A stretch of 64,000 bases of DNA from Mugil cephalus (GCF_022458985.1 NC_061777.1:19619668-19683667), one strand, 5' to 3'. Positions 39,111-51,463 are shown, counted from the first letter of the stretch. A program made the numbers and translations. Notes: generated from the letters alone by a model not told the origin.

Positions 39111-39317
39111 ATATGAATAATAAGAAGAGGCCACCTAGAAGGAAGTTGTACTTCGACTATGATGGATGTAACATGTGTTCTGCATCATTTCTGTTGCATC
39201 ATTGTCCATGTTGCAGTCAAGAATTTGTTGTGGTTCAATAACCCAAGTGTCGCCGGCTCGCTGTTAAATTATTTTCTTCACTATTTTATATAGGATTTTG
39301 ATTAACCACTGGTAAAA

Positions 39318-39507
39318 CTGTCCAGTGGGAGGCAGGCATTGCTTCTGTTACACGCAAATATCACTACTAGCCTCATTCAAAATGCACGAAGGAGCGAGCA
39401 CGCTGCATTTCACTAAATGTGTTCTGATCTTTTTCAGTCTCAGTGCAGACAAAAATCATTAGACTTCATAGCCCACGTAGAACAAAACAGAACAGAATCT
39501 GAGGAGA
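39318..39507. repeat. Duplicated ier5l upstream segment, copy 2
   Basis: Second copy of 37374-37562 on the far side of the satellite and in the same orientation. It again runs into AGAAC-type repeats at its end, as copy 1 does into AGAAT. Confidence 0.85.
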
Positions 39508-39805
39508 AGAAAAGAGAACAGAAGGCTAAATAGAAAAAATGTCAAGTTTTGGTGCAACATTTTCAAATCTCACTCTCATTGGGATAAAGGTAAAGGGACT
39601 AATTATTATTTTTACTTCAAGAGGATTTTCTTTTTCCATAGCATAGACGTTAAAGGGTTAAAAAGGTAAGTTTGGAGCCTGCACTTAAGAATGTCAACAT
39701 TTTCCACTTTGCTCAGATTCCCTGGATACTCATCCATAAAGCAGGGCAGCATGTACTGAATACAGCAATACAGCACACCAGTATGCTATACACCTTTGCC
39801 TGTAC

Positions 39806-40318
39806 CCTACACTGACCAGGCATAACATTATGAACACCTTCCTAATACTGTGCAGGTCTCTCTTGTGCCTCCAAAACAGTTGGGACTCATCAGAGAATGG
39901 ACATGGTCCTTCTGAGGGGGTCCTGTGGTGTCTGGCAACAGAATGTTGTTAGTGGGGGGTCTTTGGGCTGAGGGGAGGGGCCTCTGTGGGAGGGGATGGG
40001 TCTCTGTGGATCAGGCTTGTTCCAGTGTATCACATGCGTACTTGATCAGTTTGGAATCAAGTGAATTTGGTTGTTCCTAAACCATTTGTGTGTGTGTCTG
40101 TGTCAGGCTGCATCCTGCTGAGGATGGCTGCTGCCATCAAGGAGTGTCATTGCTACGAGGTGGGGTGTCTGGTCTGGTCTAGGTGGGTGGTACATGTCTA
40201 AGTAACATCCACATGAATGCCAGGTCCAAAAGTTTCCCAGCAGAATTGAATTGTCACAAGATGGTCAATGTTATTTCCCTCTCCTGTCGGTGTTCATAAT
40301 TGTGTGGCTGATTGTTCT
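39806..40318 (-). mobile_element. Tc1-like non-autonomous element, second copy
   Basis: Begins with CTGACCAGGCATAACATTATG and ends with GTGTGGCTGATTGTTC, the termini of the family at 26.8 kb. It shares inner blocks with that copy (CAGAGAATGGACATGG, TAGGTGGGTGGTACATGT, AGATGGTCAA.GTTATTT). It carries extra sequence that the adamts13-intron copy lacks, such as ATCAAGGAGTGTCATTG. It has no coding capacity. Confidence 0.75.
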
Positions 40319-40399
40319 ATACCATACTATACTATACTATATTATACTATACTATACTATACTATACTATACTATACTATACTATACTATACTATACTG
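40315..40399 (+). repeat. (TATAC)n microsatellite
   Basis: About 16 near-perfect copies of the pentanucleotide, starting exactly where the Tc1-like terminus ends. Confidence 0.95.
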
Positions 40400-41188
40400 G
40401 CAAGCACAGGTCTTTCTCATCTTTCCTTTCAGCCAACTTAAATATGGCCACATACTCAAGCAAGGGTTTAAATGCAAGAATGCCCACGCGCAGTAAAATT
40501 TGAGTGTACTGTCTGAAATTGAAAATGATGTCATTAGGAGTGCCTGTGATAACAGTAATATTGTCACTCCACTCAGATGTGTGTAACAGCTCGTTGTAGA
40601 GAGATAATCTGTCATCTGCGCCCCACATCTGTTTATATGTACACACACACACACAGATGGCTGACATCCTACCGAACACCTGGATACGACTTTGATTCCC
40701 TGCCAAATAGGTGAATCGGGAGGAGAGCCACTATTACGCTTATCATGCTCTGATAATACTGTAAATTGGAGTCTGACACGTGCGATCCCTCTGGAATTCA
40801 GTTTAACTGGCAGGGGGCAGATTGACATGTGGCACAGATTGGCATGTGATGATATAGTGTGACACAGCATGGTGTAGTAGATGACGGTATAAGGCAGCAC
40901 TTTGTAGTGTACAATGCAATTATGGTATTTTATGTAGCATCTTCAGTGGTATCCAACAAACTATACTTCAACGGAAATCAAAGAGGGTTCATGTGGTAAC
41001 GAAATATGCTTACGTTCTTATGGCTTACCAGTGATTTAACTGAATTCACTACGAATCGTCTGATTCATGTAACATGTTCATGACCATTGTGTTATTCTAT
41101 GGTGAATCACTTGGTAATATTAACCTGACATATTCCTCTAATCAGTTTTACGACATCTCACCAAAACACATCTGTCTAGTTGTGAACA

Positions 41189-42254
41189 TACAGATCAGCC
41201 ATAACATTATGGCCACTGCCATGTGAAGTGAACAACACTGGTTAACTTGGTATTAATAGTCAGTGGGTGTCGGCAAGTAAACTTTTTGTCCTTAAAGGTG
41301 ATGCGGTGGAAGCAGGAAAAATGGTCAAGTGGAGGAAAGTTTCACGAGGGCCAACTTGTGATTTCTTGAGGGTTAATTCAGGGCACCACCACAACTGCAG
41401 TTTTTGTGGGATGTTCCTGGTCTGCAGTGATCAGTATCTACCAAAAGTGGTAGAAGGAAGCTAAAGTGGTGAGTGCGTCATGACTAACTGTTACACATGG
41501 GGAGTGAAGCTGGCTTGTGTGGTGTGAACCAACGGACATGCTAGTGTACTCTACTCAGACTGCTGAAAAAGTTTATGCTGATTCTGACTAAAAGGTGTCA
41601 GAGCACACACTGTATCGCAGTTTGTTGCGTATGGAGCTGTGTGACCGCAGACAAGGGCACATGAGCATCAGAAGTGGACCACGGGCAGATGGAAGAAGGT
41701 GGCCTGATGCATCACGCTTTCTATCCAATTGTATTCAGGTGCATGTGTATTGCTCACATGATAAGTACTATGGGAAGAAAGCAACCCCTTGGGTCCTGCC
41801 GTCCATGTGGATGTTACTTTGACATGTGCCACCTACCTAAGCACTGTTGCTAACCATTAACACCCACTGCCATGAAGAAATGGCATACCTTGAAGGCAGT
41901 GGCCTCTTGCAGGAGGATGAGGCACCCTGCCACACAGCAAGAATGATTCAAGAATGGTTTGAGGAACACAACAATGAGTATGAGGTGTTGACTTGGCAGC
42001 CAAATTCACCAGATCTCAATCCAATCGAGCATGTGTGGGATGTGCAGGACAAACAATTCCCACCCATGAAGGCCCCACAATCACAATTTGCAGGACTTAA
42101 AGGATCTGCTGCTAATATCTTGGTGCCAGATACCACATCACACCTTCGGAGGTCTAGCAGAGTCTATGTTTTGTTGGATCAGGTCTGTTTTTGCAGCAAA
42201 AAGGCGACCTACACAATATCAGGCAGTTTGTCATAATGTTATGGACGATCGGTG
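41189..42254 (+). mobile_element. Degenerate near-full-length Tc1-like transposon
   Basis: About 1.07 kb with inverted termini: left CAGATCAGCCATAACATTATG, right CATAATGTTATGGACGATC. The transposase is broken by stops and frame changes. Recognisable pieces in order: VLKGDAVEAGKMVKW near 41290 (N-terminal region) and, at 41847-42236, EDEAPCHTARMIQEWFEEH and then SPDLNPIEHVWD. The last two hold the second Asp and the Glu of the Tc1/mariner DDE triad. The element cannot encode an active enzyme. The shorter copies at 26.8 and 39.8 kb belong to the same family. Confidence 0.85.
41847..42236 (+). pseudogene. Tc1-like transposase C-terminal fragment
   Basis: Open frame of 129 codons holding the C-terminal catalytic part of a Tc1-type transposase (EDEAPCHTA ... 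WQPNSPDLNPIEHVWD). The tail after this motif also looks diverged. Upstream DNA-binding and first-Asp regions are in other frames with stops, so this is a pseudogene. Confidence 0.85.
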
Positions 42255-43249
42255 TTCGATGTTCTACCCACATTTTGAACAAGGCTATTGAATGTTCCTT
42301 AATTTTAACTATCAAATCAGTTCTACGTGATTGGGGATGTTCATGTTCCTTGGCCACTATTACTGCATCTCACATAACACAGGACCTTTTCAGCACGTTT
42401 GTGTTATATAATTTTGTGCTCTATATAGTTGCAAATGTGCTGACACTTTGTGTGTTTTTAAAAGCGCATTTAACTCCTTTACATTTTTAAATTATGCTGT
42501 CCATAGGAAGGAGCTCCATGGTGTATGTCTCTGACGTTTCTATTCTCCTGGTACATCTCTTTAATTCTTCTGATCTGGGCTGTTATGCTGTTTTATATGG
42601 CTACAATTAAAACAAACTAAATCAATTCTAATGTTATTACATAGTATGTAGTAGTATTAACATGCTACAACCATATCATCATCAAACAGACACTATCAAA
42701 CATTCTAGACCATTGGAGCGGCTGTGATTTAATCAGGCTATAGTATAGATTTAGACGACTATAGTTAAAGTCAGAGTATATAGTCAAACTTAAAGAGGGA
42801 GCAGGGCAGAGGACTGCATTCTGCAATGTAATTTTCAGAACAAATACAAAAAAAATAACCAATATCTTCTTATTACATAAATCAAGGGGGGAAAATGAAT
42901 ACATAACTGCAAGTTCTGTTCAGACTGATCAAACAGGCGAGAGCACTACAGTTTTGTGTAGGAGATTTTATGTGAAATGATTCTGAATGGCAATACAAGA
43001 AAGGTTAGAGGACCAAAAATTGTAAGGTGAAGATGCCAAAATGTCACACTGGTTGAAAAAAAATAAAAAATAGTAGTGTGGAGTTGATCTTATTGAGCAT
43101 CACTGCAGAGAAAGCACGATCTACAATCAGCAAAGAGGACTTCAAACCAAAGGTCAGACCAAATGTCAAATGGACCTACGGTAGTATAAGATATTGGAAG
43201 ACATCACTATACTTGCACACAGTCATGTTAACTTGAATCACACTTTTTA

Positions 43250-43301
43250 TAAATATATATAGTATATATATATAGTATATATATATGTGTGTGTGTGTGT
43301 C
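43250..43301. repeat. (TA)n/(TG)n microsatellite
   Basis: Alternating TATATAGTATATATA units passing into (GT)n. Confidence 0.85.
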
Positions 43302-43890
43302 CTTTTATGATTACAAATAGATGTAAAAAGTTGATATTGAATTAAATCTTTTTTTTTGCACTAAAACAATCAGCATGTTTACCACATAGACATTTCCACC
43401 TTAATTCTACCATTTCCACCTTAAGACATGCAAACATGCTCACTGTAAGTCTGTAACGTCTTTAATGAAAAGATATGGCAGCCTTTACTTACGGAGTCTA
43501 GCCTAGAATGAGTAATATGATATGATAACTTACATCAGTTGAAACGTAAACTGGGAAAGGTTAGCATCTGATTCTGTTTTATTTACTCGTGGTTTGATTT
43601 AACTTGTTTATTGTCCCTGCAGTCTAATTACAATTGAGACCAAATAAAAGATTGAAAAGAAACCAATGATTTCACCTTGGGTTTTTCCAACATGTGATAA
43701 TAGCTCTACTACAAAAGAGCAACAGAATTACCTAGTGCACTGTAAGATGCTTTAAAGCAGCTATTCTGGAATAAATCCTCCTGGCATTATGTTATCATGT
43801 ATGTGTTTTTCTGAATTTTCCCTTTCAGACGTCTAAATGGTGAAGATATTTACATATGAACCCACCAACACACAACGACAAAATGTGACT

Positions 43891-43970
<80 letters not shown>
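43891..43970 (+). repeat. (GATA)n microsatellite
   Basis: Twenty uninterrupted copies of the tetranucleotide. Confidence 0.97.
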
Positions 43971-44919
43971 TGAAGTTCAGTGTTTTAAGAGATAAATACT
44001 GAGTATTGTTATATTAGATCTGCTCAGGGTTCCTGTGGAATATGGTTCTGATGAATAAAGAAAATAAAGGCTGTCACGAACAAAGACTTTTATTTATTTA
44101 TTTATTTTTTGAAGTGCTTTTAGTTTAATACTTCCAGACTTTAGGACAACATTCACTGAAACGATACGAAAGGTGCTCCATGTCTTACCACAATTTTTTC
44201 TTTTTCCATATGCAAATTGTATATAGGACGGAGGTTCACTGTATGTGCCTCTAGCTTCTTTCCTTGTCCTGTCACATCTCTTTTATTTTTTTTATTTTGC
44301 ATGGTTACAAAGTTAAATAATATATTTTTATGTTAGAATATACCGTAACCATTTCATCATCATCATCAAATAACAATGAAAATGTAAAACCAAGATTATT
44401 AGCACTGCCTTGTTTTGACCAGAGCACATGAAGAATAGGCCAATAACGTTTGCATCTCCTGTTTTAAACTCTCCTTCCTCTGTTAGTTCCCACTTTTTGG
44501 AGTTTTCTAATGAAAATGAAATGCTGCCGTGACTTTAATGAGAAAAACAGATTCATCTGATGAGACGTTAAAGGTGGTGAGGTTGGGTTGTGAGCTAAAA
44601 TTGTAGAAAACATTACTGATGGGAAGTTTCAAAACATGCCACCATTATAAATGATGTCTGCACATTATCATTCATCCCAATATATATATTTATTTAGTTT
44701 CAGAATCCCAGGAAATGAGTATTTTAAATTCCAGAAAATCCTGGTGGACAAGGGACTCTGCCTCACCCATAACCAACTCCTTCTTAACTGAGAAGGACTG
44801 AAGCATTTAGAAGGAAGTTTGCACTTTTCCTATCGGTATATCAACAATTCTTGAGTTTGTAGACTAGCCCAAACCGGAACAGAATCACTGCTAAACAAAG
44901 AGAATTCAGTCTTTCCATA

Positions 44920-45340
44920 GTGCTCCCTCTTAAGCGCGTAGCTGAGATATGCAGCTCCGTAGAAGATGCACACAATTACTTCAGAGGCGGGGTGCTTTAT
45001 TTACATATGCAATATGCATAAGCAAGGTTAGTGTGAGGGTGAAATAACCGCGAGATAGAAGAAGGGAAAGAAGGAGGGGTTTGGTATGCGTGTGTGTGTG
45101 AGTGTGTGTACGTGCTTGTGTGTGTGGTGGTGATGGAGCGAGGGTGCGTGGGGTAAGGGCGGGGGGGCGGAGGGGGGGAGGCAGAAAATTGGTGTTATCA
45201 ATATTTAACCAACCCTTCCAGCATATTTATGGCAGACAATAGAGCAGACATGCAACTGTCTCATATGAGTGGAAGTGTATTTATTACACAGTGAAATAGA
45301 GGCTGTAAATAGGATGTTCATTGATACATCCCTGACACAC
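44920..45340. promoter_or_regulatory. Candidate conserved non-coding block
   Basis: High-complexity sequence holding octamer- and homeobox-like cores (TTTACATATGCAATATGCATAA near 45000) and AT-rich TF-site-like motifs (GTTATCAATATTTA near 45193, CATATTTATGG near 45222). A G-rich TGTGTG insert interrupts it at 45080-45180. The call rests on texture only; conservation was not tested. Confidence 0.3.
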
Positions 45341-46199
45341 TTGCATAGAGTCCACCGCATGGCACACAACCCTAACAGTTGAGCCTTACCAAAATAAACT
45401 ATTAATACATCTGCTAATTCATGGTACCATCTTTGAGAAAAGGCCTACAATATAACATTAGATATTAAATAAAATGTGGAGAGCAATTTATTATTCAATA
45501 TTTCAGGCGGGAAACAGAACCCCGAAAAAAAAAAAGATAAAGGAGAAAAAATGTCTGAGCTTTTTTTTTTCAAACCATGCTAAAATGTTTCCATGTGTTG
45601 TGTCTGAGCACACTGAGAGCAAAGAAGGAAAACATTCTCTCCTCCAAACCACATGCAACAGATTCTTTCTGAAGCCAAATAAATCAACCCTGTGTTTCAG
45701 ATCATGTGACACTTTTTTGAGCTTTGTGTTATTCCCAACATATCCTGTTTCACCCCCCCTCCTCCGCCCCCACCTCCCCCCCTCCTCCCCCCCACACACA
45801 CAGCACTCACGCACACACGCACGCACATTCAGAGTTTCCATATCCTGTGCGTAAGATCACCTGTACAGACAGAATGGCGTGCTTCAATGCGACATGCTCA
45901 GGCAGGAAAACAGGAAAGGGAGTTCAAGGGTGTCCAACATGAAATACTCACAGAGTTAGGGGAAACCCAGAGCTCATGGCAGCAATCCAGTTTCTGAAGA
46001 CAGTAAGTAAAGTTTCACTGGTGCACTTTTTTTCTCTTTGCTTTAGCACTGCCATCATGTGCTCTACTTTTGCTTGTGCAAAGATATACCAGGAGCGTTA
46101 GATATGTGTCCGTTCAGGGATAATATGTGCTGTATGTGTCAGTACACGTTAATGGGACCATACAGAAGTAGTTACATTTTACTTTTTTAAAGTTTTTTT

Positions 46200-48100
46200 T
46201 TAAAGGAATAGTTTGACACTTTACAAAAAAAAAAAAAAAAAACACATCTGTATTTACATTTTCACTCTATAGGCTGTATATGTTAGTTTATATTATCATA
46301 AAGACAGGGAACAAGGGAAAAGAGCTAGGGTTAGTGAAAATTGAAGATAAAGCTACGCTAATGGCTCTGTGCCATTGTAGTTAAAGACGGCTGTGCCTTT
46401 TGGGCAAACACTAATGGATAACATTTACTGTCCGCCATTTTATTGGTTTGCTGCCTTCAGATGGGGTTGTGTTTACATCTTAATGCATAAAATTTATATG
46501 AACAATATCTTCTTGAGTTATTCCTACCTCAGGAGGTCGAACATTAGCTTAGCTTGATGTAAAAAAAAAAAAAAAAAAAAAAAAGAACAGGAAAAAAAAC
46601 CAAACAGGAACAACAGGAAACGATGAACTAGTAACTGTGTTCTGTTGAAAGGGGACAAAATGTATTTACCAACATCTTTAAAGTTCACTAATAAAGGTCT
46701 TGTCTAATACAATGTACAATAAACTACTAGCACATTTACCAAAAATTGTGAAACATTTTTGACACAGAATTATCATAAAGTCAGGGAACAAGAGAGAAAA
46801 CTTTTGAAATTCTGAGGCTATGCTAAGGACTTTGTCACTATAGTTAAGGACAGCTGTGCCTTTTGGATAATCCTTAATGGACATAATTTACTGTCTGCCA
46901 TCTTATTTGAGTGGTATGTCACATTCATATGAAATCATGTTTACATCTCAATGTATAAATTCTGTATGAACAACCTCTTTTGCTATTTCTAGCTCAGAAG
47001 AGAGAACTCTCGAGTGGTTCACAAGTCTTAAACACTATTTTCCATGTCACAACTAAGGTTTCTAAGCTCCAGTTGAATTCTGAGAGTCAAAAACTATCCC
47101 AATGCATTTCCTAGATGGAAAAATTTTAATAATATATATAATATAAAGCTACAGCAAAAAGCTAACAGCTATCTTATCTTAACATAAACACTGGAGACAA
47201 GGAGAACTGGGAACTATTTTCTGTTTAAATGTGACACATTTTGTCATTTTGTCCTGTAGAGTTAACCACTCTAATTCATATATTATCATAATTTTTAATA
47301 CAATATACAATAAACTAACAACTAACTACCACATTTACCAAAATGTTGAATCATTTTTGACATAGAGAATTATCCTCAAGACAGTGAGCAAGAGAGAACA
47401 CAGTTAGCATGGATGTATTTAAAGGTAAATACTGAAGCTAAAGTTATGCTAAAGACTTTGTGCGAGTATAGTTAAGCATAGCTGTGCCTTTTGGGCAAAT
47501 GGTAATGGCCAACTTTTAGTGTCCACCATTTTATTTGAGTAGTTTGCTGCCGATTCCTTTGGATGGGGTTGTGTTTTCATCTTAATGCATAGATTCCATA
47601 TGAACAGCTTATTCTTGTGGTATTTGCAACCTCAGAAGTGGGAATTTTCGTTTTTGGTTCAGAGTTCGCAAGTTGTACATTTTCCATGTCACAACCACAC
47701 AAGCTTCTAAGCTTCAACTGAGTCAAAAACTATCCCACAATGCACTTCCCAGATGCAAAAATGACCGTTGCACATTTAAAAAGCTAACACAGATTATGCA
47801 AAATCACAATAATTTGTGAATGTTATTGTTTTGCTTTCTAAGATGAGAGACGGAAATGGTCAATCCATATAATCCATATAATGCTATAGCCGAAAGATAG
47901 CTTTTGATTAGCTGAACTTAACTAAAAAATAAAATAAAATGGAAACAAGGGCAACTGGTAGCTATGTTCTGTGACAAATGTGTTAACCAACATCTGTAAA
48001 GTTCATTAATAAATACATTTTATCTTGTTTAATACAATGTAGAATAAACTAACAACTAACTATTGCACTTCCTAAAATACTGAACCATTAATGACATACA
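46200..48100. repeat. Diverged ~600-bp tandem repeat, three to four copies
   Basis: Three copies of one block start near 46284, 46768 and 47366 (ATTATC..AAGACAG.GA.CAAG, then GCTGTGCCTTTTGG, then TTACATCT.AATG.ATA). A second block lies between them near 46605, 47193 and 47941 (AACTGG or AACTAG, CTGTGTTCTGT, CCAACATCTGTAAAGTTCA, AATACAATGTA.AATAAACTA). The interleaving shows a tandem array with a unit of about 500-750 bp, considerably diverged. Confidence 0.8.
46558..46584 (+). repeat. A-rich run
   Basis: Near-pure A homopolymer inside the diverged tandem repeat; a possible retroposon tail or slippage product. Confidence 0.8.
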
Positions 48101-48449
48101 TTGCCATCTATACCTCGTTTTTTCCTTTAATCCCATCCATAGGTTTTACTCATCTTGTACTATTGTAACCTTGTAGTTCTTGCTATATGTGACATGCCAT
48201 ACTGATCAATCGCCCCCTTTTTTCTCTGTGGGGTAACACAGTGTTCCCCAGTGAATCTGACAGCAATCCCTAGCCCATTTACTGTCAAATGGGCTCTGCT
48301 CTCTTTGCCTGAGCTCAGATGCAGATTTATGCCAGAGCAATGCTGGTTCTTGCATATTAGATGAAAGCCTTGTTTGCATATACCCGCTCCCCCCCCCCAC
48401 CCCCGCTCCTCCTTCCCTCTTCCCCCCTCTTTCTCTCTCTTCCTTTTTT

Positions 48450-48720
48450 CTGAGGCGTCACTTTAATATGTATGCAAATGGGCTGCGCTCCACGGGCAGA
48501 TATGTGTGGAGCCCTGTCCTGCAGTCAGGAGGTGTAGGAGAGATTGTGTTTGTATTTATGAGGCATGGGCCCTGCCGCTCTTGGGAGAGAAACGCTGTGA
48601 GTGGTGTGGTGGAGGCTCTGCAGTGCAGGCAGAATGCAGATATGCCAATAACAGAGGTCATGGTTGTCACTAATGATAAGAGGAGACAATTAGACAATAG
48701 CATAGCTGTAATGTAACCCT
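48450..48720. promoter_or_regulatory. Candidate conserved non-coding block
   Basis: About 270 bp of unique, GC-balanced sequence between pyrimidine-rich DNA on both sides. It has octamer-like TATGCAAATG (48472), CTAATGATAAG and AATTAGACAATAG homeobox/GATA-like sites and TATTTATGAGG (48554). Its texture is that of a vertebrate developmental enhancer; prrx2, the neighbour of ASB6 in human, is a conceivable target. This is inference. Confidence 0.35.
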
Positions 48721-49352
48721 CCCTCCCCACCATTACACCCTCAATACACACACAAACAAACACCTAAGCCATCGTATGCCCGCTCTGGCATGAAGCGAGC
48801 TAACAGACTCTTCTGGAATGTTCCATGTACTGCAGCAGCTCCCCACCTCAGCGCTGCCTGAACCGGATGGGGAGTCTTGGGTGATTGGTGTGGGTAAAAG
48901 TCCAATCTATTGATCCCATGCATCCCTCAAGGGGGTGAGGATCACTGTCGGGGGCTGAGGCGGAGGAGACAAGGTCAGGTCACATATGAGAGAGGCACCC
49001 CTAACCCATTTCATCAGTCCGATGCTTCCCAGACAGGCTTCAAAAGAAAGGTGATCAATAGTGTCTCAGTAACAGGAGAAACACAAGTAAATGAACAATA
49101 TAAACGAGTCACAGTCTGCGACTGTGTCTGTGAACGGGGCGGATCTTAAAGGTAGCGTGTGTTGCGCAAAGTATCCGGTGAGTCGTACGTACCACAAACT
49201 CGGTGTAGTTACAAATGAAAAGAATTCATTTCAGACAAGTGTTGTAGAATTATAACGAAAGAAACTGAATGAAAATAACAATGAGTGCCTGGTATTATGT
49301 TCAAGACATAATAATATCTTGGCTTGGTGCCAATCAGTGATCTACTAAGGCA

Positions 49353-49432
49353 ACACACACACACACACACACACACATGGAGCTGTGTGCAAATCAAATG
49401 TCTGTTTCCTCTCTCTCTCTCTCTCTCTCTCA

Positions 49433-49489
<57 letters not shown>
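49353..49489. repeat. (CA)n and (CT)n microsatellites
   Basis: (AC)n at 49353-49377, (CT)n at about 49409-49431 and (AC)n at 49434-49488. Confidence 0.95.
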
Positions 49490-49549
49490 CCCCTTCCTCC
49501 ATCATGAATAAACCATACTGTGTCTATGAGTCATATACCACCCCCACAT

Positions 49550-49770
49550 CCCTCTCTAACCCACTCCCCCTATTCGCTGCTGCAAGACTAAAAACGCTAA
49601 TTAACGTGATGGCTAGCTCCAGCTCCTGTCAGCAGCTTGTGGGGGCCTCTCAACCAGCCAGGCTCCACTGGTCTCTGGTTTTAGCAGCTCTCTCCCCAAC
49701 CGCCATCTCTGGAGAACCGGGGCCCCTCATTCATATTCAGCCCCAGTCACAGGCACCTGGAAGCAGCCAG
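49550..49770. promoter_or_regulatory. Candidate conserved non-coding block
   Basis: Unique sequence containing a homeodomain core in GCTAATTAACG (49597) followed by GTGATGGCTAGC, CAGCAGCTTGTGGG and ATTCATATTCAG. The open frame over it (49324-50001, plus) is an artefact of adjoining CA repeats. Confidence 0.3.
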
Positions 49771-50263
49771 CACCACCTCCACCAGCACCACACAACCCCC
49801 ACAGTGTCTATCACCAGCCCCCCAGTTGAGCCCACCTCCTGTCGATACTGGATCCCCCCACTGCTGGTAAAAGACGCCCAGGAAAAAGAAAAAAAAAAAA
49901 AAAAAGAAAAAAAAATCCACCCATTAGCCCCACCCATGCGCGCACACACATACACACATTTGTTCCATTTTCTCAAACTAGAATCTAACTGCACAAACTG
50001 AGAAACTCTATTCGGGAGATGTGTGAGCTCGAAACTCCATCTAGGAGATGACACAACTCAACTGATGGGTTGAATCACCCAACGGTGGAGGGAAAGAGAG
50101 AAAGGCACAGAGAGATAGAGGAGCTGCGTGCCTTGGTGGACTAGCTCGGTAACCATGGCAACGCAGCCGGGAGAGCAAGAAACAGGAACATACAGAATCT
50201 GTTTCTGCTGAGACTTGCACATGTGGCACAGTACTTCTTTTCCTCTGAGAAGAAATGAAGGGG

Positions 50264-50276
50264 AGGTGTGTGTGTG

Positions 50277-50330
<54 letters not shown>
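50264..50330 (+). repeat. (GT)n microsatellite
   Basis: About 33 dinucleotide copies with one C interruption. Confidence 0.95.
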
Positions 50331-51461
50331 AGGCCCTTATGAAACATACATGCCTCCTGCCTCTCCAACCAAACTCACTTGCCTGCCTCAGTCAGAGTGA
50401 GTCACAGCACAAAAGATATTATGGTGAAACTGAAGCACACAACCCAGTGTTTAGTGGCAGGCTTTTGTCTGCGTTTTTTTTTTTCCAGCTACTCAGTACA
50501 ATGCGGCAGAAGCTGGCCTTCGGCGTGAGGACGAAAAGATAAAATACAAAATACATATGCGAGAAAGGGGAAATTTTTCCCTCTACAGCCGTTGTTTTTC
50601 GCCGATTTTCCTTCCCCGTGCCTCTCTGCCGCTCCCCTTCTGCCTGTCTTTTCTCTTTCCTCTTGCTGCCTCTTTCTACAGGCTCAGTCTAACCTCCCCC
50701 TCCCCTTTCCTCAAGGGAATAAAGGTCGTAACGCAAATGATTACTCAAACCCGAGTTGCCATAGAAACGCAGTCATGTGACTAGAGCAGGCATGCATAGA
50801 CCACAACAAAGAGGTGGATCAGGAACCCGCGCTGGAAAGAGCTGTAGCTCGCCTTACTGGTGCCTCAGTGCATTTCACTCAAATTCAAGCTTTTTAAAAA
50901 TAGGCGAGCAGCTTGAAACGCGAGGGGGAGAAAAGCAGAGAAAACGACACTGAAAAGAGCTCAGGCGAGAGGCTGTAATGAATCTAGGCTGTAACACTGC
51001 AGTGTGCCATATATTCTACCATTCACTAGCATACCAAGGGTGTGTCCTATTCATCATGTCCTTCTCGGAGGCAGAGCTCAGGCGCCAGTTGTCTGGAATT
51101 TCTGTGAAATGGCGTCAGTTGAAGAAATGCAGAGGGTGGTGGATTTGTGCGCTTCTAAAATAAGAGTTGGAGTACGGAACTTTAACTTTTTTGGTGTACT
51201 ACACTTTCACGTTATTCTCCCGCAAAGAACAAAAGATGAACTGTGTTACTACAGTGTACAGCAATACAGTTATTTTACTTGTCTGAGCCCCTTTCTTTCC
51301 GATGAGATTAGAAAGACCAGACATTACCGGTGTGTAGCTACTAGTTTAGGAATAGTTTGAAACTAAAGTGGACAAAAAAAGTATGGCAGTAGACAGGGAA
51401 CAATCTTCATTTTCCAACAAATAATAGGTTTAAATCTTTACTTCAAACGGTTCTCTGGCAA

Positions 51462-51463
<2 letters not shown>

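Noticed and set aside
49324..50001. 225-codon plus-strand frame
   Set aside because: Begins in poly(Thr-His) from CA repeats and ends in poly-Lys from an A-run; no family match.
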